64,000 bases of DNA from Paraburkholderia fungorum (GCF_003610895.1 NZ_MCAS01000031.1:20968-84967); one strand, 5' to 3'. Counted from the first letter of the stretch, positions 27,093 through 37,199 are shown. Numbers and translations: made by a program. The notes: generated by a model from the letters alone, not told the origin.

Positions 27093-28013
27093 ATGCGCGC
27101 TCTTATCCGGATCTTCGAATTGAATCGTTACTCCCTGCTTCTCATTACCTCGATGCTGCTGGTCGGCAGCAATGTCGGAATCGGTAAATCGATCGTCGAG
27201 TTTGTCCCCGTCCCCCTGTTCGCGCTGCTGCGTTTCGTGATCGCCATGGCGGTGCTGTGGCCGCTGCTGCGCGTGGCCAAGCTGCGCCGCGTCAAACGCG
27301 ATGAATGGCTCAACCTGTTTTTGCAGGCGCTGTTCGGCACCTTCGGGTTCACGCTTCTCATGCTGGGCGGCGTGCAACGCACGAGCGCGGTCGCAGCCGG
27401 CGTCATCACCAGCACGATTCCCGCTGTCGTCGCGCTGCTCTCGTGGCTGATCCTCAAAGAGCGTCCGAACGGTCGGGCACTCGTGTCGATCGCGCTGGCG
27501 ATCGTCGGCGTGATCGTCATCAATCTGGCCCATGTGGATGAGAATGCGAGCGGCGAGACTTCGTTCACAGGCAATCTGATGGTGCTGGGCGCCGTGTGCT
27601 GCGAATCGCTGTACATCATCCTGTCGCGCCGTTTAACGCAGACGCTGGCGCCGATCGACATCTGCGCCTATACGCATCTGTTCGGCCTGCTGCTGATGCT
27701 GCCGCTCGGCGCCACCGCATTGGTGCACTTCGACTATCGCGCGGTGCCGGTCGGCGTCTGGACGCTGGTGCTGTGGTATGGGCTGTCGGCGAGCATCTTC
27801 TCGTTCTGGCTGTGGATGAAGGGCATTCGTCATGTGCCGGGCAGCCTTGCGGGCGTGTTCAGTGCCGTGCTGCCGGTGGCCGCGGCCATCTACGGTATCG
27901 TTTTTCTCGATGAACGGCCCACGCTCGCGCACGGCATCGCGCTCGCCTGCGTGGTGGCCGGGATCGGGCTGGCGAGCCTGAAGGTCAAGCGGGTACCGCC
28001 GGTAACGTCGTAA
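27093..28013 (+). CDS. EamA-type (DMT superfamily) transporter
   Basis: 306 residues with ten hydrophobic segments in two EamA repeats. Each repeat ends near a typical motif (AALLSWLILKERP; AAIYGIVFLDERPTLAHGIALACVVAGIGLASL). Such proteins export or import amino acids and metabolites across the inner membrane; the substrate is not predictable. The gene lies at the right edge of the type III island and is probably ordinary chromosome. The first ATG of the frame was used. Confidence 0.9.
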   Translation: MRALIRIFELNRYSLLLITSMLLVGSNVGIGKSIVEFVPVPLFALLRFVIAMAVLWPLLRVAKLRRVKRDEWLNLFLQALFGTFGFTLLMLGGVQRTSAVAAGVITSTIPAVVALLSWLILKERPNGRALVSIALAIVGVIVINLAHVDENASGETSFTGNLMVLGAVCCESLYIILSRRLTQTLAPIDICAYTHLFGLLLMLPLGATALVHFDYRAVPVGVWTLVLWYGLSASIFSFWLWMKGIRHVPGSLAGVFSAVLPVAAAIYGIVFLDERPTLAHGIALACVVAGIGLASLKVKRVPPVTS

Positions 28014-28247
28014 GGGACCAGGCTGAGCACCCTGGCGGCGCCACCCTCCCGCACTGCCCGCCGCGCCGCAGCAAATCCATCTGACGCGGTACAATAGCGC
28101 GCCTGACGCGAGCTTCTCTGGCCTTTCTGGCCGCGTACCGCGCTGTCTGCGCCCTGGTTTGCGTGCTCGATCGCGCGTTTGATTCGCGCTTCGGGTCAGC
28201 ACATTTAGTCCGTGTTCTGTCACCTGCGTTTCATCTGACTCTTGCCC

Positions 28248-28859
28248 ATGTCCGCACCGCGCCCCACCTCCGCTGGTAACACGCGCCGCCCGATGCGTCC
28301 GCTGCCCGTCATCATCTTCATGAGCCGCTGGCTGCAAGTGCCGCTCTACCTGGGCCTGATCGTCGCCCAGGCGGTCTACGTCGTTCTGTTCCTGAAAGAA
28401 GTCTGGCATCTGGTCAGCGCGTCCATGACGCTCGACGAAACCAACATCATGCTGGTGGTACTCGGCCTGATCGACGTGGTGATGATCTCGAACCTGCTGA
28501 TCATGGTGATCATCGGCGGGTATGAAACTTTCGTATCACGCCTGGGCGTTGAAGGTCATCCGGACGAACCGGAATGGCTCGACCATGTCAACGCCGGCGT
28601 GCTGAAAGTCAAACTGTCGATGGCGCTGATCAGTATCTCGTCGATCCATCTGCTGAAGACCTTCATCAGCCCCGACCAGAATTCGACGCATGCCATCATG
28701 TGGCAGGTCATCATTCACGTTGCGTTCCTCGTCTCGGCGCTGGTAATGGCGCTCGTCGACCGGCTCACCACGCATACGCACCCGAAACACTTTCAGGAAC
28801 CCGCGGCGCTGCATGTCGTGAGTTCCCACGATTCCACTCCCCTGAAGGCGCACGACTGA
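28248..28859 (+). CDS. YqhA/UPF0114 family inner-membrane protein
   Basis: 203 residues with three or four membrane helices and the family's conserved core (MVIIGGYETFVSRL..., then WLDHVNAGVLKVKLSMALISISSIHLLKTFI). The function of this widely distributed family is unknown. The ATG at 28248 is taken; a TTG two codons earlier is possible. It lies 55 bases before the fumarase gene, in the same direction, and may be co-transcribed. Confidence 0.88.
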   Translation: MSAPRPTSAGNTRRPMRPLPVIIFMSRWLQVPLYLGLIVAQAVYVVLFLKEVWHLVSASMTLDETNIMLVVLGLIDVVMISNLLIMVIIGGYETFVSRLGVEGHPDEPEWLDHVNAGVLKVKLSMALISISSIHLLKTFISPDQNSTHAIMWQVIIHVAFLVSALVMALVDRLTTHTHPKHFQEPAALHVVSSHDSTPLKAHD

Positions 28860-28914
28860 CCGCACTGCCCTGCGTGTCGGAATAACAAGCGCCATTGTCC
28901 CCACTGAGCTAGCC

Positions 28915-30438
28915 ATGACCGTCATCAAACAGGAAGATCTGATTCAGAGCATTGCTGATTCGCTTCAGTACATCAGCTATTACCACCCGCTCGATTACAT
29001 CCAGGCCTTGGGCCGCGCTTACGAGCTCGAAGAGAGCCCGGCCGCGAAGGATGCGATCGCGCAGATTCTCACCAACAGCCGCATGTGCGCCGAAGGCAAG
29101 CGCCCGATCTGCCAGGACACCGGTATCGTCACGGTGTTCGTGAAGGTCGGCATGGACGTGCGTTGGGACGGTGCGACGATGGGCGTCACCGAGATGATCA
29201 ACGAAGGTGTGCGCCGCGGTTATCTGAACCCGGACAACGTGCTGCGTGCATCGATCGTGAGCCCGCCTGAAGGCGCCCGCAAGAACACGAAAGACAACAC
29301 ACCGGCCGTGATCCACTACGAGATCGTGCCGGGCGACAAGGTCGACGTGCAGGTCGCGGCCAAGGGCGGCGGCTCGGAAAACAAGTCGAAGTTCGCGATG
29401 CTGAACCCGTCGGACTCGATCGTCGACTGGATTCTGAAGACCGTGCCGACCATGGGCGCAGGCTGGTGCCCGCCGGGCATGCTCGGCATCGGCATCGGCG
29501 GCACCGCTGAGAAAGCGATGGTGATGGCGAAAGAATCGCTGATGGACCCGATCGACATTCAGGACGTGATCGCACGCGGCCCGCAAGACTGGATCGAAGA
29601 ACTGCGCGTCGAACTGCACGAGAAAGTCAACGCGCTCGGCATCGGCGCACAAGGCCTCGGCGGTCTCGCCACGGTGCTCGACGTGAAGATCATGGCCGCA
29701 CCGACGCACGCGGCGAGCAAGCCGATCGCGATCATCCCGAACTGCGCGGCGACCCGTCACGCGCATTTCACACTCGATGGCTCGGGCGTGGCAAAGCTCG
29801 AAGCGCCGTCGCTCGACGCATGGCCGAAGGTGCAGTGGGAACCGGACACGGAAAAGAGCCAGCGCGTCGATCTGAACACGTTGACGCCGGAAGAAGTCGC
29901 CAGCTGGAAGCCGGGTCAAACGCTGCTGCTGTCGGGCAAGATGTTGACGGGCCGCGACGCTGCACACAAGCGCATCGCCGACATGCTCGCCAAGGGCGAA
30001 AAGCTGCCGGTCGACTTCACGAATCGCGTGATCTATTACGTCGGCCCGGTCGATCCGGTACGCGACGAGGCAGTGGGCCCCGCAGGCCCAACCACCGCCA
30101 CGCGCATGGACAAATTCACTGAGACCATGCTGTCGCAGACCGGCCTCATCTCGATGATCGGCAAGGCCGAGCGTGGCCCGGTCGCGATCGAGGCGATCAA
30201 GAAGCACAAGGCCGCGTATTTGATGGCGGTGGGCGGTGCGGCTTACCTCGTATCGAAGGCGATTCGCAGCGCCAAGGTTCTCGCGTTCGAAGACCTCGGC
30301 ATGGAAGCAATCTACGAGTTCGACGTGCAGGACATGCCCGTGACGGTTGCCGTCGATTCGAACGGCACCTCGGTGCACCAGACCGGCCCGAAGGAATGGC
30401 AAGCGAAGATCGGCAAGATTCCGGTCGCGACGGCCTGA
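28915..30438 (+). CDS. fumA: Fumarate hydratase class I (4Fe-4S)
   Basis: 507 residues, the full single-chain class I length, joining the alpha-type and beta-type domains. The alpha part has MCAEGKRPICQDTGIVTVFVKVG (one cluster cysteine is in the CQDTG motif), GAGWCPPGMLGIGIGG, and IPNCAATRHAHF. The beta part has GKMLTGRDAAHKRI and YVGPVDP. It hydrates fumarate to malate in the TCA cycle and is oxygen-sensitive because of its Fe-S cluster. A strong terminator follows. Confidence 0.96.
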   Translation: MTVIKQEDLIQSIADSLQYISYYHPLDYIQALGRAYELEESPAAKDAIAQILTNSRMCAEGKRPICQDTGIVTVFVKVGMDVRWDGATMGVTEMINEGVRRGYLNPDNVLRASIVSPPEGARKNTKDNTPAVIHYEIVPGDKVDVQVAAKGGGSENKSKFAMLNPSDSIVDWILKTVPTMGAGWCPPGMLGIGIGGTAEKAMVMAKESLMDPIDIQDVIARGPQDWIEELRVELHEKVNALGIGAQGLGGLATVLDVKIMAAPTHAASKPIAIIPNCAATRHAHFTLDGSGVAKLEAPSLDAWPKVQWEPDTEKSQRVDLNTLTPEEVASWKPGQTLLLSGKMLTGRDAAHKRIADMLAKGEKLPVDFTNRVIYYVGPVDPVRDEAVGPAGPTTATRMDKFTETMLSQTGLISMIGKAERGPVAIEAIKKHKAAYLMAVGGAAYLVSKAIRSAKVLAFEDLGMEAIYEFDVQDMPVTVAVDSNGTSVHQTGPKEWQAKIGKIPVATA

Positions 30439-30469
30439 TCGCTATTGACTGAAGTGCGCTGAATAATTT

Positions 30470-30498
30470 AAAGCCGGGGCCTGAAACCCCGGCTTTTT
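30470..30498 (+). terminator. Rho-independent terminator of the fumarase gene
   Basis: AAGCCGGGG and CCCCGGCTT form a 9-bp stem with a 7-base loop, followed by seven T residues in all. Confidence 0.92.
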
Positions 30499-30633
30499 TT
30501 ATGATGAAATGAGAACGGTACGCATCACGCGAAAAACCCTCTGAAATCAGGCGAAAATCTGTTTTTTGCCTTGGCTTTTTGCGTTTCGCCGTTTATTGTT
30601 CTGGGAAATTCAAATCCCCTACAAGGACACATC

Positions 30634-31113
30634 ATGCAAGGCGACAAGAAGGTCATCGAATATCTCAACTCACAGTTGAAAAACGAACTGACCGCGATCA
30701 ACCAGTACTTCCTGCACGCGCGGATGTACAAGCACTGGGGTCTCGAGAAGCTCGGCAAGCATGAATACGACGAATCGATCGGCGAGATGAAGCACGCCGA
30801 CTGGTTGATCGAACGTATTTTCATGCTCGACGGCCTGCCGAACCTGCAAGATCTGCACAAGCTGCTGATCGGCGAGGAAACCAAAGAAATCCTCGAATGC
30901 GATTTGAAGCTCGAGCAGATTTCACAAAGCACCTGTAAAGAAGCGATTGTGTATTGCGAATCGGTTCGCGATTTCATCTCGCGCGAAATCTTCGTGAAGA
31001 TTCTCGACGACACAGAAGAACACATCGACTGGCTCGAAACGCAGCTGGACCTGATCGACAAGGTCGGCATCCAGAACTACCAGCAAACTGCAATGGGCTC
31101 GATCGAATCCTGA
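30634..31113 (+). CDS. bfr: Bacterioferritin
   Basis: 159 residues forming a four-helix ferritin. Ferroxidase ligands are visible in ELTAINQYFLH, in the HADWLIERIFMLDG helix and in QLDLIDK. The methionine in RIFMLDG corresponds to the haem ligand of bacterioferritins. It stores iron as ferric mineral in a 24-mer in the cytoplasm. The ATG at 30634 follows an AAGGA ribosome site and starts the family N-terminus MQGDKKVIEYLN. A partner Bfd gene lies 1.3 kb downstream. Confidence 0.97.
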   Translation: MQGDKKVIEYLNSQLKNELTAINQYFLHARMYKHWGLEKLGKHEYDESIGEMKHADWLIERIFMLDGLPNLQDLHKLLIGEETKEILECDLKLEQISQSTCKEAIVYCESVRDFISREIFVKILDDTEEHIDWLETQLDLIDKVGIQNYQQTAMGSIES

Positions 31114-31293
31114 TCGAACCAGTCTGAGAAAAACCGCGCGCCGGCCCATGGGTCTGCTCACACGCCATCTGACCTGGCTGTCTATCGGACGGCTCATTTG
31201 TCAGGGTGGGCGCCGCGCGGGCGATATACTTGCGCACTTCCCCGTTTTCGTGAGTTTCCCGTGACCGGTGTGCCGCACGTCCCCTTCTCGCCA

Positions 31294-32181
<888 letters not shown>

Positions 32182-32203
32182 AACCCCTCCTGCGCTGCGT
32201 TTC

Positions 32204-32224
32204 AGGCCGTCCTACGGCCTTTTC
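32204..32224 (+). terminator. Likely terminator of murI
   Basis: AGGCCG and CGGCCT form a 6-bp stem with a 5-base loop, followed by TTTT. It lies 22 bases past the murI stop. Confidence 0.65.
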
Positions 32225-32353
32225 GCGTGCTTTTTAGGCGGCTTTGCGCCCTTCCCGCCACTCGCACCCAATCCCCGCCGGTAGACGAAACCCTTCTAAG
32301 AGTCTGGTTTTGTTACAAAAAATGATGCAGGACGCTTGCCAAACCGGCCAATC

Positions 32354-32373
32354 AAAATGATAATAGTTCGCAT
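32354..32373 (+). promoter_or_regulatory. Fur-box-like site before bfd
   Basis: AAAATGATAATAGTTCGCAT, 25 bases before the bfd start, resembles the Fur consensus (GATAATGATAATCATTATC family). It suggests that bfd, and possibly the tonB-exbBD genes behind it, are repressed by iron. Confidence 0.7.
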
Positions 32374-32397
32374 TAACGTTAGCTATGACGCCCTGCC

Positions 32398-32634
32398 ATG
32401 ATTGTCTGTGTCTGCAAGTCTGTTTCTGACCGAAAGATCCGTGCCTCGATCGCGGAAGGCGTCGATTCGTTCGACGAACTTCAGTTCGAGCTCGGCGTCG
32501 CTATCTGCTGTGGCAAGTGCGCGGATTCCGTGCGCGGCGTCATGATGGAAAGCGGCGTATGTGCAAGCCGCTGCGGCTTCGATCATCACTCGCAGGTCAT
32601 GCCGTTGACGTTTTACGAACGCAAGGCTGCCTGA
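32398..32634 (+). CDS. bfd: Bacterioferritin-associated ferredoxin
   Basis: 78 residues with the Bfd [2Fe-2S] cysteine spacing C4-x-C6 and C38-x2-C41 in MIVCVCKSVS and ICCGKC. Bfd delivers electrons to bacterioferritin so that stored iron can be released. It has a Fur-box-like site upstream and lies 135 bases before the micropeptide and tonB, linking iron release and uptake. Confidence 0.93.
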   Translation: MIVCVCKSVSDRKIRASIAEGVDSFDELQFELGVAICCGKCADSVRGVMMESGVCASRCGFDHHSQVMPLTFYERKAA

Positions 32635-32769
32635 GCCCGTTTTCAGGGCGCGGCCCACGCCGCGCCTCGAGGCTTACGGCCTCACTGCCTCACGCGTTAT
32701 CCCACTGCCGTCAGCAAGCCAGTATCCGTACCAGCCAGCTACCCGCTCATCCGTTAAAAGGAGTTCGAG

Positions 32770-32832
32770 ATGGAATTGCTGATAGGTTTCGTGACCACTT
32801 TGTTCATTTCGCTGCTGATCTTCCGAACATGA
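32770..32832 (+). CDS. 20-residue hydrophobic micropeptide
   Basis: A 20-codon frame (begins MELLIGFVTTLF, ends LLIFRT) with one predicted membrane helix. It is preceded by AAAAGGAG six bases from its ATG, one of the best ribosome sites in this region. It lies between bfd and tonB, 48 bases before tonB. No known family was recognised. It may be a small membrane protein of the TonB system or a translated leader. Confidence 0.55.
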   Translation: MELLIGFVTTLFISLLIFRT

Positions 32833-32880
32833 CGATGTCTTGTCTGACGTGCCGCATCGGCGGCACGCCTCCCCGCTAAC

Positions 32881-33609
32881 ATGCAGGCCTCGCATACCGC
32901 TTTAGCCAGCACCACGCTGGCTTCGTCCCTCCGAATGAATTCCCGTGCCCTGACTGCGACTGCCGCGGTCGCGGCGATTCACGTCGCTTTGCTAGCAGTG
33001 ATCCTGACGTTGCGTCATGAACCCGTGCAACCGGTAATCGAATCGCGCGTCATGACCGCACAACTGCTGCCGCCGGCGCCCGTGGCCGCGCCCGTCGCGC
33101 TGCAATCGATCGCGCCGCCACCGCCCAAGCCGACGCCGCCGGTCCACACCAAGGTCAAAGTCCCGTCGAAACCGACACCAACACCCAAGCCAACGCCTAC
33201 GCCGCTGCCCGTGGCCGCCGCGCCGTCGGCCACACCGGTCGCGGCGGCTGATCCAACGCCGCCCGCGCCGGCTGCACCGCCTGCTCAGACCGCACCCGCA
33301 GTCGGCCGTCCGACGATGGAAATCACCGCGCCGAAAAACGTCTCGCATATCGACTGCAGCATGGTCACGCCGGAGTACCCATCGCTGTCGAAGCGCCGCG
33401 GTGAAACCGGTACGGCTTACGTGAAGTTCGTGGTCGGACTGACGGGCAAGCTCGAAAACATCGAACTGAAAAAGAGTAGCGGCTTCAGCCGTCTGGACGA
33501 TGCCGCAGTCGCCGCCGCGCACGCGAGCGCCTGCAAGCCCTATCTGGAAAACGGCCAGCCGATTCGGGCCGCGTACACCCAGCCTTACAACTTCAATCTG
33601 AACGATTGA
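32881..33609 (+). CDS. tonB: TonB energy transducer
   Basis: 242 residues. An N-terminal membrane helix (TATAAVAAIHVALLAVILTL) is followed by a Pro/Lys/Ala-rich periplasmic spacer (repeated KPTP units, about 78-110). The TonB C-terminal domain comes last (PEYPSLSKRRGETGTAYVKFVVGLTGKLENIELKKSSGFSRLDDAAVAAAHASACKP). With ExbB and ExbD it passes proton-motive force to outer-membrane receptors for iron complexes. Start choice: a Met at codon 19, just before the helix, is an alternative. exbB follows at once. Confidence 0.94.
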   Translation: MQASHTALASTTLASSLRMNSRALTATAAVAAIHVALLAVILTLRHEPVQPVIESRVMTAQLLPPAPVAAPVALQSIAPPPPKPTPPVHTKVKVPSKPTPTPKPTPTPLPVAAAPSATPVAAADPTPPAPAAPPAQTAPAVGRPTMEITAPKNVSHIDCSMVTPEYPSLSKRRGETGTAYVKFVVGLTGKLENIELKKSSGFSRLDDAAVAAAHASACKPYLENGQPIRAAYTQPYNFNLND

Positions 33610-33638
33610 GGCAGATTTTAAAAAAAGAAGGAATTGCA

Positions 33639-34370
33639 ATGCAAAACTACGGACTGGCGCACGTGTGGGCGCAAGGGGATTTCGTGACGCGCGGTATCGC
33701 GCTCGCGCTGTTGATCATGTCGGTGATGTCGTGGAGCGTGATCATCATCAAGGGCTGGAATGTGATGCGTCTGAACCGCCTCACGAAGAACGCGGAGCAG
33801 CAGTTCTGGCATTCGGACGACCTCGCCGACGGCGTGAAAAAACTCGGCGCCGGTTCGTCGACGCCGCAGGACAATCCGTTCCTCGCGCTTGCGCTGTCGG
33901 GCCAGGAAGCCGCCGATCACCATCATCAAACCCAGCCGCATCTGCACGACCGCATGGACGTGTCGGACTGGGTGACGCGCTGCCTGAAGGACACGATGGA
34001 TGAAAGCGTCGCGCGCATGCAAAGCGGCCTGGCGATTCTCGCTTCGATCGGCAGCACGGCGCCGTTCGTTGGCCTGTTCGGCACGGTGTGGGGCATCTAT
34101 CACGCACTGCTGGCGATCGGCGCGAGCGGCCAGTCGTCGATCGATCAGGTCGCGGGTCCGGTCGGCGAAGCGCTGATCATGACGGCGTTCGGCCTGTTCG
34201 TCGCGATTCCGGCCGTGCTCGGCTACAACGCGTTGACGCGCGCCAACAAGGCGGTCGTCGCCAAGTTGAGCCGCTTCGCGCACGGTCTGCACGCCTTCTT
34301 CGTGACGGGTGCCCGTCTGTCGTCGTCCAAGCGCGGTGACGGTCTGCGCCTCGCTACGCGCGCTCACTGA
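33639..34370 (+). CDS. exbB: ExbB proton channel protein
   Basis: 243 residues with three membrane helices. The MotA/TolQ/ExbB core is clear (LAILASIGSTAPFVGLFGTVWGIYHALLAIGASGQSSIDQVAGPVGEALIMTAFGLFVAIPAVLGYN). A His-rich soluble loop (DHHHQTQPHLHDR) lies between helices 1 and 2. The ATG at 33639 follows an AAGGA-type site, 29 bases after tonB. It forms the pentameric inner-membrane motor with ExbD. Confidence 0.95.
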   Translation: MQNYGLAHVWAQGDFVTRGIALALLIMSVMSWSVIIIKGWNVMRLNRLTKNAEQQFWHSDDLADGVKKLGAGSSTPQDNPFLALALSGQEAADHHHQTQPHLHDRMDVSDWVTRCLKDTMDESVARMQSGLAILASIGSTAPFVGLFGTVWGIYHALLAIGASGQSSIDQVAGPVGEALIMTAFGLFVAIPAVLGYNALTRANKAVVAKLSRFAHGLHAFFVTGARLSSSKRGDGLRLATRAH

Positions 34371-34386
34371 TCGACGAGGCATTCCG

Positions 34387-34806
34387 ATGGCAATGAGCCC
34401 TTTCGCCGGCGACGATGACGACGGCCTGATGAACGAAATCAACATGACGCCGCTCGTCGACGTGATGTTGGTTCTCCTGATCGTCTTCATGGTGACGATT
34501 CCGGTTATTCGTCACGCGGTCAAAATCGATCTGCCGCATGCAAGCAGTCAGAAGGAAGATACCAAGCCCGCGCAAGTAACGGTCGCGATCGACGCAAACG
34601 GCAACGTATTGTGGGACGACAAGAAGGTCGACCAAGCAGCGCTGAGCGCGAAGATTGCCGAGGCTGCTCAAGCGAATCCGCAGCCGGAGCTGCATCTGGA
34701 TGCGGACCGCAAGGTCGCGTACGAGAAAGTGGCCGAAGTGATGTCGGCGGCGCAGGCCGGCGGTCTCACGAAAATTGGTTTCGTCACGCAGCCTAAGGCG
34801 AAATAA
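34387..34806 (+). CDS. exbD: ExbD motor protein
   Basis: 139 residues. One N-terminal membrane helix contains the essential aspartate (NEINMTPLVDVMLVLLIVFMVTIP), followed by a periplasmic domain (VTVAIDANGNVLWDDKKVD...HLDADRKVAYEKVAEVM). The helix dimer sits inside the ExbB ring and couples protons to TonB. The start at 34387 is 16 bases after exbB. It is the last gene before a strong terminator. Confidence 0.95.
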   Translation: MAMSPFAGDDDDGLMNEINMTPLVDVMLVLLIVFMVTIPVIRHAVKIDLPHASSQKEDTKPAQVTVAIDANGNVLWDDKKVDQAALSAKIAEAAQANPQPELHLDADRKVAYEKVAEVMSAAQAGGLTKIGFVTQPKAK

Positions 34807-34897
34807 GCGCAAGCGATCTGTACATCGCATCGCGCCGCTGTTAAGCGGCGCCTGCCAAAAAAAAGCAGAATAGCGCTTGAAACAAGGGCTAAAAGTA

Positions 34898-34931
34898 AAA
34901 GGCCTTCATCGTCAGATGAAGGCCTTTTTTT
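34898..34931 (+). terminator. Terminator of the tonB-exbB-exbD operon
   Basis: AAAGGCCTTCATC and GATGAAGGCCTTT form a 13-bp stem with a short loop, followed by a T-run. Confidence 0.93.
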
Positions 34932-34961
34932 GTGCGCACTCGGCGCCTTCGGGCGGCGGGA

Positions 34962-35081
34962 TCACTTACCGTCAGAAGATGACTGATAGCTCGAATCACC
35001 GCATGCGACAGCCGTGTTCAACACGGACAGCGCGGTCAGCCCTATCAGGCCCACTATCATAGAGGCCATGAGTTTTCGCAT
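34962..35081 (-). CDS. 39-residue secreted or lipoprotein-like peptide
   Basis: A short frame preceded by AAGGAG seven bases from its ATG. The first ~25 residues form a signal-like hydrophobic segment (MRKLMASMIVGLIGLTALSV) ending in NTAVAC. The mature part would be only about 13 Ser-rich residues (CGDSSYQSSSDGK). The AVAC sequence could be a weak lipobox or a signal peptidase site before a cysteine. No family recognised. It is transcribed towards the exbD terminator. Confidence 0.55.
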   Translation of the reverse strand: MRKLMASMIVGLIGLTALSVLNTAVACGDSSYQSSSDGK

Positions 35082-35211
35082 AAGAGACTCCTTAGCGAAG
35101 GGATTTCACTATAGGCCCGCAAACGCGCGCATTCAAGCAAACGGTCATTGAAAGTACTCATGACAGACGGCGCTTAAATGCTAAAAGCGATGTTGCCGCA
35201 CGAAATAAGTG

Positions 35212-36198
35212 CTATGACGCGATCGCGAGAACGGGCCGCGCCGCATCCTTCTCAGCACGCGTCGGACACTCGCCCATGATGTGCTTGCCTTGGTCAGGAT
35301 CGAGCATTTCAACCAGATAGTCGACGAACGCGCGCACAGCCGGCACCATTCCCTGCCGCGACACGAATACCGCATACAACTGCGGCGCCGGGAAGGTCCA
35401 GCCCGGCATCACCGGCGACAACTGCCCCGCGCGCAACGCGCTGCCGTACATCATTTCCGGCAACGCGGCGATACCCACGCCTGACAACACCGCTTCACGA
35501 ATCGTCATCAGATCCGCTGTGACGAGGCGCGGCTCATGTTCGTGCGCATGCTGCGTGCCGTCGGGAGCGATCAGATTGAAGACGTGGCGGCCGTCGCCAG
35601 TCGGCACGTCGAGCGTTTCGAAACGACTCAGATCGGCCGGCAACAGCGGCGGCGCATTCTGCTGCAACAGGCTTGGCGCGCCGACCAGCATCTGCTGCGT
35701 GCGCCACAACGGACGTACGACGATGTTGGCATTTTGCGGCGGCTCAGAGCGTATGCGCAGGGCGATGTCGATCGAATCCTCGAACAGGTCGACCACCCGG
35801 TTCGTCACACGCATGACCACGCGCACCTCCGGGTAGCGATGCATGAATTCCGGCAGGATCTGCGACAGGATCGTCTGCGAAATCGTCACCGGCACGCTGA
35901 CGCGCACCGTACCGCGCGGCGACGAACGCAATTGCTGCACCACGTTGACCGCCGCCTGCGCCTCGCTCAGCATCGCCTGGCAGTGCTGGTAGAAGAGCTG
36001 ACCGGCTTCGGTGAGCGCCAGCTTGCGGGTGGAGCGCTGCAACAAACGCACGCCCAGCGACGCCTCCAGTTCGGTCAACCGGCGCGACAGGCGTGACTTG
36101 GAAATGCCCAGCACGCGTTCAGCGGCGGAAAAACCGCCATGTTCGACGACCTGCGAAAAATACATCAGGTCATTCAGATTGTGTGAATCGATCTTCAT
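35212..36198 (-). CDS. LysR-family transcriptional regulator
   Basis: 328 residues. The winged helix-turn-helix is at the N-terminus (LNDLMYFSQVVEHGGFSAAERVLGISKSRLSRRLTELEASLGVRLLQRSTRKLALTEAG), followed by a LysR effector domain (VRVVMRVTNRVVDLFEDSIDIALRI). It is divergent from the pirin gene with a 122-base gap, the classical layout for a LysR regulator controlling its neighbour. The ATG at 36198 is preferred over an upstream TTG. The ligand is unknown; the quinone-responsive regulators beside pirin genes are a plausible comparison. Confidence 0.92.
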   Translation of the reverse strand: MKIDSHNLNDLMYFSQVVEHGGFSAAERVLGISKSRLSRRLTELEASLGVRLLQRSTRKLALTEAGQLFYQHCQAMLSEAQAAVNVVQQLRSSPRGTVRVSVPVTISQTILSQILPEFMHRYPEVRVVMRVTNRVVDLFEDSIDIALRIRSEPPQNANIVVRPLWRTQQMLVGAPSLLQQNAPPLLPADLSRFETLDVPTGDGRHVFNLIAPDGTQHAHEHEPRLVTADLMTIREAVLSGVGIAALPEMMYGSALRAGQLSPVMPGWTFPAPQLYAVFVSRQGMVPAVRAFVDYLVEMLDPDQGKHIMGECPTRAEKDAARPVLAIAS

Positions 36199-36320
36199 CT
36201 CATCGTTCCAGTAATAGAACAATCCATTGCGTGACAGCGGCTGGCGCCTAGGAAAACGGTCCCTATAATAGCTCTATGTTTCAAAAATAATGCTATTCCC
36301 CATTTTTCAAGGTGACTTTG

Positions 36321-37199
36321 ATGAGCACGACGCGCACGATCGAACGCACGTTTCCCGCCATTCGCACGATCGAAGGTGGTGGCTTTATCGTCCATCGCCC
36401 GTTTCCGACCCGCCTGCTGATGGATTTCGATCCGTTCCTGCTGCTCGATGAAATGGGGCCGATCGACTACGCGCCGGGCGAGGCCAAAGGCGCGCCGGAT
36501 CATCCGCATCGCGGCTTCGAAACGGTCACGTACGCACTTGAGGGCCAGTTCGGCCACAAGGATTCGGGCGGCCATTCGGGCACGCTGCGAGCCGGCGACG
36601 TGCAATGGATGACCGCGGGCGCGGGCGTCGTGCACAGCGAGATGCCGGACCCGTCGTTCGTACGTACCGGTGGACGCGTACATGGCTTGCAACTGTGGGT
36701 GAATCTGCCGCGCCGGGACAAGATGATCGAGCCGCGTTATCAGGAGATTCCATCGGCCAGCATTCCAGTCGCCACCTCCGCGGACGGCAAGGTGCGCGTC
36801 AAGGTCATCGCGGGAGAAGCGCTCGGCGTGAAGGCGGCGATCGAAACACGCACGCCGATCCTCTATCAGCATTTCTCGCTGCAACCCGGCGCGACGATCC
36901 AGCAACCCGTGCCGGCCGACTATCGGGTGTTCGCTTACGGCCTGTCGGGCAAGGGCTTTTACGGCGAAGGCAACGCGCGCCAGGAAATCGACGCGCGGAC
37001 GATGGTGGTGTTTCAGAACGACGGCGAGTCGGTCACGCTGACAGCCGGCGATGAGCCGCTCGAAGTGCTGCTGCTCGGCGGAGTGCCGTTGAAAGAGCCG
37101 GTCGTGCGTTACGGCCCGTTCGTGATGAACACCGAAGATGAGATCCGCCAGGCCGTGATTGACTATCAGGCCGGACGCATGGGCGCGATCACGCACTGA
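36321..37199 (+). CDS. Pirin family protein
   Basis: 292 residues forming two cupin domains. The metal-binding motif DHPHRGFETVTY and a following H..E (VVHSEMP) are present. Some bacterial pirins are quercetinases and others bind transcription or metabolic proteins, so the function is open. An AAGG site lies eight bases before the ATG at 36321. Divergent from the LysR gene, which probably regulates it; OsmC follows 184 bases later. Confidence 0.92.
   Translation: MSTTRTIERTFPAIRTIEGGGFIVHRPFPTRLLMDFDPFLLLDEMGPIDYAPGEAKGAPDHPHRGFETVTYALEGQFGHKDSGGHSGTLRAGDVQWMTAGAGVVHSEMPDPSFVRTGGRVHGLQLWVNLPRRDKMIEPRYQEIPSASIPVATSADGKVRVKVIAGEALGVKAAIETRTPILYQHFSLQPGATIQQPVPADYRVFAYGLSGKGFYGEGNARQEIDARTMVVFQNDGESVTLTAGDEPLEVLLLGGVPLKEPVVRYGPFVMNTEDEIRQAVIDYQAGRMGAITH

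Noticed and set aside
28014..28247. Possible gene before the YqhA-like gene
   Set aside because: No frame with a start site or family pattern; read as a promoter-bearing gap.
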